A DNA stretch of 20,159 bases. Origin: a virus. A model generated the notes under the pieces. That model was not told the origin of the DNA. It made no database searches and was given only the letters and a program-made list of their open reading frames with translations. Shown in pieces: positions 7,552-16,586 of the stretch (positions are counted from its first letter, which is position 1; every line of letters begins with the position of its first letter). Made by a program: the position numbers and the translations under genes. The DNA lies in IMG/VR virus record IMGVR_UViG_3300025082_000110, positions 1 through 20,159 of that record. One strand, written 5' to 3'.

Positions 7552-10500
7552 TGCCATTACCAAAAGAATATTATGATATACTAAAGTCGGGGGATAAACC
7601 TCTCAATACTCCTATACAAGGATCCTCATTATATCCAAGTATAATGCCAGAAAGACAAGAAGATCCTAGTAGTGCATGGGGTAGTATTGGAGATTTTTTA
7701 TGGAGTGCTGGTACAGGTTTTACTTCAGGTATGTCTTGGGGTGTCACTGATTTAATGGGTGTTACTGGTCAGGAACCTTGGGAGAAAATGACTGGCGGTG
7801 AAAAGGCTGGTTGGATATTAGGTGAAGGTGCTTCATTATTTGCTCCTTGGGGCCCATTTGGTCTTATGGCTAAAGGATCTAAGGCTGTAGCTAAAGGATT
7901 AGGTAATAAATTTGTACGTGAAGCTGCAGAAAGTGCAGTTGGCAAGGGAACAGTTGCACTTACTAAAGAACAGGGAGTAGCTGTAGCTAAGGCTGCAGGA
8001 AAAGGTGTTGATTTCTCTGATGATATAATACAAGGTCTTAATAAGGTTGCTCAGGATGATATAGGAATTACTTGGATTAAGAACCTTAGTGCTACTGGTA
8101 AGACTGCTAGAGATGCTAGCAATATGTTAACCAATAGTAGTACTAGAGCTGTAATGAAAGCATTTGATGATGCTGGTGTAGATATAGCTGGAGATCAAGC
8201 TGAAAGAATAGCTGGTGATTTTGTAGAGAGCTTAGGAAAAGGTACTTATGTAAATGATGTAGCTGAATGGGTAGCTCGTAAATTTGGTGGACAATTACCT
8301 GGAAAAACAAGAGAAGTTCTTTCTAAATATCTAGGTATGGCAGCACAGGATGCCTATATGATGGGTACACATGGATTAATATCTGGTAAGATTAAAGCCC
8401 TTGCTAATGGTGAAGAGTTTAATGTAGGTGAATCTCTTAGCCATGCTGCAATAATGTCTTTAGGATTTCCACTTATTAGAGCTATTCCAAATATCGGTGG
8501 ACTGGGTAAAGGTGGAATGGTCAGTGCTTCTCAGGGTATCAAATCTTATATGAATGTATTTAAAAAGACTAATTATCAAGCTATAAGAGATGCTCATGGA
8601 GATGAAGTAACCAAAAATATGGCAAGGATTATGTTAAAAGGATCTAAGAAAGATCTTCTTAATACTACTGATTTATATAACTCAAGCTTTACCGTTGGTA
8701 AACATAAATTCATAAATGGTTCTGAGATATTAGAAAAGCTGGATGATATGAAGGGTGCAGATGTAGTCACTCTTCTTAATAAGATGAATAAAAGTGTTAA
8801 TAAATCAATGCTTAAAAGGTGGGGGCCAGAATTTATTAAGGATGCAGTTGGTTCCTCTGGTAGGATGGCAGCAGGTATTACTATTATGAATCCCTGGATA
8901 TTAGAAAAGAATGCTTGGAAGGGTATGGAAGGCCCTGAACTAGCATCACATTTATTTATTTCTGCTCTTATGACTAAAGGAAGAGGGGCTTGGGGTCACA
9001 AAGAACAGCGTGCATATCTTGCAGATTTTACAAAAGAACATGAAGCATTAAATATTCTAGGAGCTAATGTTAAGAATGTTCAGGATAGAATTATGTTCCA
9101 TGATGGTGCCAATGTATGGGAAGGAATGGGTGCTGCTATTAGTACGCATGAAGTTGGACAAGAGATTGTAAAGATCTTTGATGAAGCTTTAAAAGATGCT
9201 CCAGCAAATCCTAGTGGGAAAGATTATAGCAATCCAGATCATGCTTTAGTTATGGAACTTAATGGTATATATTCCTTAATAAAAAGTAATTCAGATCCTA
9301 ACTATACTCCTGAAAAAATACAGAACTTAGATGCTAAAACTCTTGCAACATTAGCTACTCATCTTAAAGCTATCAAGTTTGCAGATGGAAAAACTATAGG
9401 CGATTTAAAATATGAAGGAACTTTATCAAGACTTACCACCGAACCTGCTGCACGTGTATTAGATATATATAAGAGAGCTTTATCTAAATTAAATTCTGAG
9501 CTTGGAATCCCAATAGATATTGGTGAAGATGGACGAATGCTTGCTTATCATATTGTATCAAATATAGATGGTAAGACTATAGATGATGCTAATACTGTAA
9601 ATAGAATAGTATCAGCTTTACATAATTTAGATCCTGCTAATCATGTTATAAGACGTAAACCTAATGGTGATTCAGATACTATTAATTATGAACAGATTGT
9701 TAAAGATAGTAAGCTATCTGAAGATGCGTTTAATATTAGAGTTCGTGAAATAATAACAGAACATATGGATATTCTTGGCGAACAATATGGTGATAGGAAT
9801 ATTTTAAGAGATCCTGTTGATGATAATCCTATGATGGATTTCTTACATCAAGCTAAATATATAGAAGCTAATGAGAGAGTTTATAACATTATGACTGGTG
9901 CTTTTCCATCAGGAGATAAGTCTGCAGATGCTATATTTGCGGGCGATTTAGATACTATATTTAAGTTAAGTGATTTAAAGTATGCTCATTCAATAGATGC
10001 CTATAAGGATATTCTTAGAAAAGATCTTATTGAAGATCCTAAAACTCCAGAAGAAAAGGCTGCAAATGCAGAGATAATGCTTAATATAGAAAACTTACGA
10101 ACAATCTTTGAGCTTAGGAAACAAACTTTAGGAGGTTCTTCTAGAAAAAGTGTTAAAGAAAAAGGTGAAATGAGTGCTGCTGCTCTTCAACAGGTTGCAG
10201 ATTCATGGCAAGATATAATGAAAGGTCTTCCTGTAGAGTGGAAGAGTCAAAATTGGTCTGGACATATTAGGTCTATCTTTATGGAAAGAATGTATAAAGC
10301 CAAGGGTATAGATAGACGTGCTAGAGATTTAATTGTATATATGCATAATGAAGGTATGGCGTTACCTGCTGAAGGCAATAAAATAGGTATATTTTCTCGT
10401 AAAGCTTTATTACAAGAAGCCAAGGATAGAGAGTGGAAGCAAGAAGATATTGATGAATTAGGTGAAGCTTTAACCACTATTGAAAAAGTTTTACCTAAAG

Positions 10501-13500
10501 AAATAATAGAAGAAGTCGACTATGCTCCGACTGAGAGTGGTCGAAGAAAGTTTCAAGAAGTAGATATGGGGAGCTATTTAAAGGCTGCTAAAATGCTTGG
10601 TAATAGAATGTATTCAGATTTACTTGTAGAGACTCAAAATATTCTTTCTAATATCGTAACTAAAAATGAAGGTAATCGTAAGCATCTACGTGAGATACAT
10701 GATAAAATTACTAACCTTCTTACTACATTAGATCCTGCAACTACTGGAAAACCGGTGAAAGATCCTGTTAGTGAGCTTAGAAATCTAAGAGGGCAGCTAG
10801 AAGGAATGCTCAAAGTAAATGAATTGAATGAGACTGGCATACTTAGTGATGCTGCTCAAGAACGGATTAGTAATATTAAAGAAGCTAGTGGTCAACTTGA
10901 ATTACTTATAGATAAGATAGATATCGAGACAGGGAAATTTAAAATATTACCTAAAGATAATTTGACTGAGAATGAAGAATTAATGAACGATCCCTATGGA
11001 ATACATAGTGCATTGACAAGACCGCTACAAGAAACTTTGGTCAGAATTGTTAATGCCGAGGCTGATGGCCTTGACAAAATGCAGCAGCTTGTTGTTAGGA
11101 TAAACAATCTTGCAGCGTCTGGCAAGGCAGGTATGGGATTGGACAAGGCTGATACAATGGCTATAATTGAAAATCTCTCTCGTGATTGGTATGAATTATA
11201 TACTGGAGAGAAAGAGAAGGGTGTGAAAGTATTGTCTGAGCTTATAAAAGATGTAAATGAAAATGGTTTCTTTGGAGATGCTGTCAGCCTTCTTGAAAGT
11301 GTTAACATGGAAGTTAACAGAAGGATTATACTTAATAACGAACATCATATTTTAAATGAAGAAGCTTTGCAGGTAGCTGAATTATTAGAAAAAGGTCACA
11401 AGACTCACGAGCATCATAGGTCTATAGTTGAAATTATGAAGGAATATGATCTTGCAGATAAAGATGGCAAGTTAAGTCAGGGATTTAAAAATGCTGTAGC
11501 CACTAATCCTAAGGTAGCTTTACAAACACATGTAAGAGATAAGATATTTGCTAAAACAGATAAGACTTTCAAAGAAAAGCAAAGAGAATGGCTTAATTTT
11601 AGACTTAACGATGCTATTGAATTGTTGAATAATGTACATAATTCTGCACCTATTAATAAGGTTAGTATTGTAGGATATAGTAAAGAGGGTGGAAATATAG
11701 TTTGGAAGAATGGTGTTCCAAATATTATGCACCCAAATAATAAATATTTTTCAGACAAAGGCTTTAAAGTTCATTGGATAGAAGATACGATGAGTGTTGA
11801 TATAGGTAGTGGTAGGTTGAGAAATGTTAGTTTGGATACTATCTCTTCTCCAGCTGAGATTCAACTATATCTCAATAAAGCTATGAGATCTGATGAGATT
11901 GGTAAGGATATTCTTGATGGCTTTAGGTCTGTAGATCATGGTATAAGTCAGGCAGATATTCAGAAGATGCTAAAGAATCCTTCGGAATATGTATTCTATT
12001 TACGTCTTTCTCCTATGGATAAGATGATGTTTATAGCTTCAGATAAAAATTTGAAACTTCTTGATACTGAATTTACTGATTGGTATGATAGAACTCTTTC
12101 AGAGTTTTCTGGTGTTGAGGCAGAAACTTTTAAGAATATGTTTGGGAGCTTAAAAGATAAGCCTAATACTGCTCGTCACATAGTAGAGTTAAAGATGATG
12201 CTTCCTTATTTAGATCACACCGGTAAGCGTAGTGAAATTGAAGCCATGATAAAAGAATTTTCTACAGCTGAAGGTTCTGCACAACAGAAGATTGCAAGTA
12301 TACAAGCTAATATGTTAAAACGTGGGTTCTTATCTGATGGTGGTACTACACAACCATTAAATATTGAAACTTTAAGATGGGTTTCTTCAACTCATCCTGA
12401 TAAATCAATAAGAAATGAAGCTAGACGTATTGTAAAACAAGGTGGCTTTAAGAGTGTTACTGTTGGTGATGATTCAGCTGCTGGTAAGGATGGAGATAGA
12501 TCTCATCCTTTAAATATAGAGAGCCTGGCTTTAGGACAGTTAAATGTAAGAGGACGTGGTGCTTCTAAGTTGGTAGAGGAAATAGCACAAGCTCAGATAC
12601 GTGGTTTGAGTGGGCTAGAAAGTTTAATGAATTCTGTACTTGATGGAGCTAAATTTGCATCTGAAAATACTATGAAATTATTAATGGCACAAAAACATTG
12701 GGAAGGAACTGATTTCTCTACCAGTCCTAATGGAGCAAAGACAATTATATTTGCCACTGGTGGTAACCAATTGCTTGGCAAAGGATTTATGATCTATCAT
12801 CCAGATATAGCCAAGCATATGCCTAAGGGTGTTGATATATTGCTTGGAGATTCCTCTGCAAAAACTCAGCATGGTAAGAACTTAGATGGTAATCCTGTAG
12901 AGCTATATGATTTAGCTACTGTTAAGGGAGATTGGAAGAAGTCTTTAAAAAAGATTGGCAGAAAGAATATTATGCTTTTACCAGTAGAATCTATAGGTGT
13001 TTCATTCACGTCTAAAAATGAAGATGGAGTTGCTATATCTCCTTCTATCTTTGATTTTCAAAATCCTAAAGCTATACAGGATGGTATAGATTGGATGAAT
13101 TTTACTAATACTTTAGACAAAATAAATATGGAATGGGGATTTGGATTCTCAGATGGTGGTTCTTTAGCAAATCATTTATATGATATTAATGCACAGATGG
13201 GTGCTCCTATGGATAAAGGTGATGCTGGTTTAACTAAGATGCTCTTTACTTATGGAGCTATGCCAGATATGCCTTGGGTACAAAAGGCTTTGAAGCGGAT
13301 GATACGAGCTTCAAATTTTAGACATCTATCTAAAGCACCTAATAAATATGGAGAAGATAATTTTATAATACCAAATGTTAATGGTGATTTATCAGTACCT
13401 TTATATGCAGAGCTATATCATGCAGCGGGTCAAATTCCTGGGTATGCTAAGGAAGGTCAAGCTGATAGAGTTACAATGCAATTTGGTGGTATAGGTCTTA

Positions 13501-16500
13501 ATAAACATACTGCTAGTAGGCAGATGGGAGATGGTAGTAAAAGATCTAACCTTTCCGGGGAGAAGTTTATATATAGAGATGCTAATGGTGTGGATATAGT
13601 TATTGGATTTGATAGTAATGGTAAGTTTGAATATGATAGTCCTTTCTATAATAAAACTGAGACTAAAGGTATTCGGTATAAAGGTACTGACAATGGACAG
13701 GATGTTTTTCGTGATGCGGATATGTCACAGGATACTAAGATGGGAAGATATATTCAAGATTTAGCACAACAACAACTTAAAGCTCTTCAAAAAATAGTCT
13801 TTGATTATAATCTTGATTTCTTTGATGTGTTCAGAGTATTAAATGGACAAACTATTACAAAGATGGATATTAATGGTGTTGATAAGTCAGTTAGTTTACC
13901 AACAAACAAGGGTTTAAAGATGCAGTTAGGTGTATTATCTCATGCTATTCCTGTCATTGGACATGATAAAGTTGTCTTTCGTGTAGAGAAGATATTAAAT
14001 AATATGCAAGGTTTAACTGAAGTTAATGTACATGATCTTAGGACTGTTATGCAGAGAGATAATGATGGTGATCATTTGTTTACACATACTAGATTGCCTT
14101 GGAATGTCTTTAAAAGATTTGCCAATGAGAATGGTCGTAAGAGTGACTTTAATATGTTTGATAGAAAAGGTGTAATGGATAGAAAGTATATCAATATATT
14201 TGGACTGGATGAAAATGGAGTTGCTGGTATGGAGCCTAAGCAGGTAGGGTTTCAAAGTTATGCAAGCAAATTACACAGTGCTCGTATGATGACAGGTCAA
14301 GTAATTGGTGCTAGAAATGTTCTTTCTTGGATGGCAAGAATGAATCTACATATGGATGGCCAACCTTTATTGAGAGAATTTCTTGTAGATGAAGGTATGA
14401 CATCAGATTCTTGGAAGGCTTTAGACAAGTTCTATGATACTGTTCAGAATGCATTAGATATACATGGTGGTATTCATGATGCGTTAAGAACTCAAGACAT
14501 GTTAAAGGATTTTTTATACTATGGGCTGACTGAACAATATGCAGAACTAACTGGTGATCCAGTATTTGATGGGCACAATCAGCCCGGACTTGGATTTTTT
14601 AATCCAAAGCACAATTTTGGATCCAAAGGTATTCATAAAGAAATATTTAATGAGATACTTAGAACGTTAAAGAAAGCTAACATGATTCAGAATGATACTT
14701 GGGATGAGAAAGGTAGCCGTGCTCCTGAACCAAATGAAATTAAAGATGCTTATTATGATATGAAAAACTTCTTTGAGAATCCAAGTTTATATCTATCTAA
14801 AAAGCTTGTTAGAAGAATAGGTAATGTTCGCAATGAAAGTAAAAGGAAAGCTCTTGCTAGAGAATATGCAGATTTATTCTACGGTAAAGATCTCGATATT
14901 AAAGATAGTAAAAAGAGACAGAAGCTTTATGTTGATATCTTAAAAGGCAAGACTGATGCAATGCCTAAAGAAGTATTTAATTTTACTAATGTAAGATCTA
15001 CAAACAAGGCTTTTGATATGTCTATTGGCGGACATGTTATGAAAGAACTTGTTGGAACTAATGGATTTTGGGAAGAAAGTTATGGATCTATATCAGGTGG
15101 TGATAAGGACATGTATAATGCAGCTGGATTTTTTGTAAAAAATATAGAAAGTTTTGTAGAAACTGTTCGGTTATTTGAAGGCGAGGGTACTGCAGAATAT
15201 CGTGAAGCTATTGAATCTGCTGGTGATATATCTATAGGATCATTTAGAGGTGCAGATGCTCCTGCTATTCCATCATACATAAGAAATGCTCTTAATAATG
15301 GTGTGTTGAGAGAGTTTATTCATCAACAATATAAAAACGTTTTTGGTACTTTGGAACATTTTAGAGGTGAAAAGTTTGCCAACAATAGGAAGATGGAAAA
15401 GTTGCAAACAAGATTGGGTAATTTACAGCACGCTATTGACATTATGGATACTAAGATTGCTCAGAATATGGTTATTGAGCTTGCAAATAGTAGTATTATT
15501 GGCCCTATAAAAAAGGGTGGAAAACTTCAATTCAATAATATGAAGAAGGGTCAGAAGATTGCTGTCTATAGAATTAAGGGTGATGTTCAGGTCATAACCC
15601 CAGAAGAAGGTAAGGAACTTACGTTGCATGATCATAAGCTTAAAGGTGCATCATTAAATTATGGACAGCTTAATTATGTAGGTAGCTTTACTAAAGATAG
15701 TAAGCCTGAATTTACAGAGAAAGGATGGACATATTTAGTAGATAATAATCCTAAGAATATGATACCTATAAGTGGTGCCGAAGCTAAATATAATAATGCT
15801 TTATTTAAAGCTACTTATGCTAATGAAATTAATCCAGATATTTTCTTAACAGATAGTCCTCAAGATTTTAGGGATGGTGTGCGTGTGCTTAGAGCTCAAA
15901 TTACTTCAGATTATATTAAAACTGTAGGGGATGCTTTATCCAATCGGGTGTTAAGTCAGGGAAGGTATGCTATAAATCAATCGAAAGAAGGTAGAGCTAT
16001 AACAGAATTTATAGATGAATGGATAGGCAGAGTAGACACAAAATATAACCAAGCTGAAGCTATGAATTTAATACTTAGATATATAATACAACCAAAAGTT
16101 ATAGCCAATTCTTATTATAAAGATACAAGAACTAATATGGACATGCCAGTTCATAGAACTAATGAACATCTTGCTAAAACTATTATTGATTGGGCTGAAA
16201 ATCCTGATCTTGGTCATGCTTATGGGTCAGAGCATTTTGTTCGAGATTTAGTAAAAGATATTGAACATTATGCATCAGGCAGAGAAACTGAAGTTGATAT
16301 TGGTGGCTATGATAGATCTATTGCTGATAGATATGATTATACTCAGCATTTTAATCCTCAAATGGCTAATGTTATAAAGTCTTTATCAAAACATTTAAAC
16401 TTTTTCTTTGCTTCGCCAATATTAACGATGAAAAGAAAGGGCGTTATTCAGCAAACAAGGAGTATTATACAGACAGTTAAAGGTAAGGATGGTCGAGAGA

Positions 16501-16586
16501 TACCGGTAAGAAAAATGTTCAATGGTAGGCCAGAAGAAGGTACTTATTTTGAATTTGCTGATGGAGTTAATCCAAAGGGATGCTAA
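7551..16586 (+). CDS. Giant virion protein with probable DPBB-type RNA polymerase core (3011 aa)
   Basis: Residues 40-120 are Gly/Trp/Ala-rich and hydrophobic (FLWSAGTGFTSGMSWGVTDL, GEGASLFAPWGPFGLMAKGS), as in membrane-active N-termini of ejected proteins. About 1600 residues of mostly helical, unrecognised sequence follow. The likely polymerase core lies at about 1740-2260. It has a possible beta-like barrel with GKGF at 1743-1746, GDSSAKTQHGKN at 1766-1777 and RKNIMLLPVESIG at 1804-1816. The beta-prime-like barrel has SHAIPVIGHDKVVFRVE at 2130-2146 and RDNDGDH at 2169-2175, and SARMMTGQVIGARNVL lies at 2243-2258. DxDGD is the magnesium-binding loop of DPBB RNA polymerases, and the P-to-D spacing (36) is close to the 33 in E. 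coli beta-prime. The last 750 residues are unassigned. Likely role: RNA polymerase carried in the capsid and injected to transcribe early genes. The start is coupled by TAATG to the upstream gene; AAAGGGG lies rather far upstream. Alternative: a polyvalent inner protein with an inactive barrel. Confidence 0.7.
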   Translation: MPLPKEYYDILKSGDKPLNTPIQGSSLYPSIMPERQEDPSSAWGSIGDFLWSAGTGFTSGMSWGVTDLMGVTGQEPWEKMTGGEKAGWILGEGASLFAPWGPFGLMAKGSKAVAKGLGNKFVREAAESAVGKGTVALTKEQGVAVAKAAGKGVDFSDDIIQGLNKVAQDDIGITWIKNLSATGKTARDASNMLTNSSTRAVMKAFDDAGVDIAGDQAERIAGDFVESLGKGTYVNDVAEWVARKFGGQLPGKTREVLSKYLGMAAQDAYMMGTHGLISGKIKALANGEEFNVGESLSHAAIMSLGFPLIRAIPNIGGLGKGGMVSASQGIKSYMNVFKKTNYQAIRDAHGDEVTKNMARIMLKGSKKDLLNTTDLYNSSFTVGKHKFINGSEILEKLDDMKGADVVTLLNKMNKSVNKSMLKRWGPEFIKDAVGSSGRMAAGITIMNPWILEKNAWKGMEGPELASHLFISALMTKGRGAWGHKEQRAYLADFTKEHEALNILGANVKNVQDRIMFHDGANVWEGMGAAISTHEVGQEIVKIFDEALKDAPANPSGKDYSNPDHALVMELNGIYSLIKSNSDPNYTPEKIQNLDAKTLATLATHLKAIKFADGKTIGDLKYEGTLSRLTTEPAARVLDIYKRALSKLNSELGIPIDIGEDGRMLAYHIVSNIDGKTIDDANTVNRIVSALHNLDPANHVIRRKPNGDSDTINYEQIVKDSKLSEDAFNIRVREIITEHMDILGEQYGDRNILRDPVDDNPMMDFLHQAKYIEANERVYNIMTGAFPSGDKSADAIFAGDLDTIFKLSDLKYAHSIDAYKDILRKDLIEDPKTPEEKAANAEIMLNIENLRTIFELRKQTLGGSSRKSVKEKGEMSAAALQQVADSWQDIMKGLPVEWKSQNWSGHIRSIFMERMYKAKGIDRRARDLIVYMHNEGMALPAEGNKIGIFSRKALLQEAKDREWKQEDIDELGEALTTIEKVLPKEIIEEVDYAPTESGRRKFQEVDMGSYLKAAKMLGNRMYSDLLVETQNILSNIVTKNEGNRKHLREIHDKITNLLTTLDPATTGKPVKDPVSELRNLRGQLEGMLKVNELNETGILSDAAQERISNIKEASGQLELLIDKIDIETGKFKILPKDNLTENEELMNDPYGIHSALTRPLQETLVRIVNAEADGLDKMQQLVVRINNLAASGKAGMGLDKADTMAIIENLSRDWYELYTGEKEKGVKVLSELIKDVNENGFFGDAVSLLESVNMEVNRRIILNNEHHILNEEALQVAELLEKGHKTHEHHRSIVEIMKEYDLADKDGKLSQGFKNAVATNPKVALQTHVRDKIFAKTDKTFKEKQREWLNFRLNDAIELLNNVHNSAPINKVSIVGYSKEGGNIVWKNGVPNIMHPNNKYFSDKGFKVHWIEDTMSVDIGSGRLRNVSLDTISSPAEIQLYLNKAMRSDEIGKDILDGFRSVDHGISQADIQKMLKNPSEYVFYLRLSPMDKMMFIASDKNLKLLDTEFTDWYDRTLSEFSGVEAETFKNMFGSLKDKPNTARHIVELKMMLPYLDHTGKRSEIEAMIKEFSTAEGSAQQKIASIQANMLKRGFLSDGGTTQPLNIETLRWVSSTHPDKSIRNEARRIVKQGGFKSVTVGDDSAAGKDGDRSHPLNIESLALGQLNVRGRGASKLVEEIAQAQIRGLSGLESLMNSVLDGAKFASENTMKLLMAQKHWEGTDFSTSPNGAKTIIFATGGNQLLGKGFMIYHPDIAKHMPKGVDILLGDSSAKTQHGKNLDGNPVELYDLATVKGDWKKSLKKIGRKNIMLLPVESIGVSFTSKNEDGVAISPSIFDFQNPKAIQDGIDWMNFTNTLDKINMEWGFGFSDGGSLANHLYDINAQMGAPMDKGDAGLTKMLFTYGAMPDMPWVQKALKRMIRASNFRHLSKAPNKYGEDNFIIPNVNGDLSVPLYAELYHAAGQIPGYAKEGQADRVTMQFGGIGLNKHTASRQMGDGSKRSNLSGEKFIYRDANGVDIVIGFDSNGKFEYDSPFYNKTETKGIRYKGTDNGQDVFRDADMSQDTKMGRYIQDLAQQQLKALQKIVFDYNLDFFDVFRVLNGQTITKMDINGVDKSVSLPTNKGLKMQLGVLSHAIPVIGHDKVVFRVEKILNNMQGLTEVNVHDLRTVMQRDNDGDHLFTHTRLPWNVFKRFANENGRKSDFNMFDRKGVMDRKYINIFGLDENGVAGMEPKQVGFQSYASKLHSARMMTGQVIGARNVLSWMARMNLHMDGQPLLREFLVDEGMTSDSWKALDKFYDTVQNALDIHGGIHDALRTQDMLKDFLYYGLTEQYAELTGDPVFDGHNQPGLGFFNPKHNFGSKGIHKEIFNEILRTLKKANMIQNDTWDEKGSRAPEPNEIKDAYYDMKNFFENPSLYLSKKLVRRIGNVRNESKRKALAREYADLFYGKDLDIKDSKKRQKLYVDILKGKTDAMPKEVFNFTNVRSTNKAFDMSIGGHVMKELVGTNGFWEESYGSISGGDKDMYNAAGFFVKNIESFVETVRLFEGEGTAEYREAIESAGDISIGSFRGADAPAIPSYIRNALNNGVLREFIHQQYKNVFGTLEHFRGEKFANNRKMEKLQTRLGNLQHAIDIMDTKIAQNMVIELANSSIIGPIKKGGKLQFNNMKKGQKIAVYRIKGDVQVITPEEGKELTLHDHKLKGASLNYGQLNYVGSFTKDSKPEFTEKGWTYLVDNNPKNMIPISGAEAKYNNALFKATYANEINPDIFLTDSPQDFRDGVRVLRAQITSDYIKTVGDALSNRVLSQGRYAINQSKEGRAITEFIDEWIGRVDTKYNQAEAMNLILRYIIQPKVIANSYYKDTRTNMDMPVHRTNEHLAKTIIDWAENPDLGHAYGSEHFVRDLVKDIEHYASGRETEVDIGGYDRSIADRYDYTQHFNPQMANVIKSLSKHLNFFFASPILTMKRKGVIQQTRSIIQTVKGKDGREIPVRKMFNGRPEEGTYFEFADGVNPKGC
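13923..14075 (+). other. Beta-prime-like catalytic barrel segment of the giant protein (DNDGD motif)
   Basis: This covers residues 2125-2175. By eye it aligns with E. coli beta-prime: GVLSHAIPVIGHDKV against VVLNRAPTLHRLGIQ, EVNVHDLRTVMQRDNDGD against AIQLHPLVCAAFNADFDGD. The three aspartates D2170, D2172 and D2174 would hold the catalytic magnesium, and V-H-D-L matches the L-H-P-L position. The Arg of N-R-A-P is His2131 here. The motif is seen directly; catalysis is inferred. Confidence 0.7.

Noticed and set aside
10994-11758. Minus-strand ORFs of 93-104 residues within the giant gene
   Set aside because: They are fully inside a strongly supported plus-strand gene, have shadow-like Ser/Leu/Ile-rich content and no clear ribosome binding sites.
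7551-16586. N4-type virion RNA polymerase (T7-like single-chain family)
   Set aside because: No T7-like motif set was found around a candidate site, while the DxDGD block and its upstream context match the unrelated DPBB family better.
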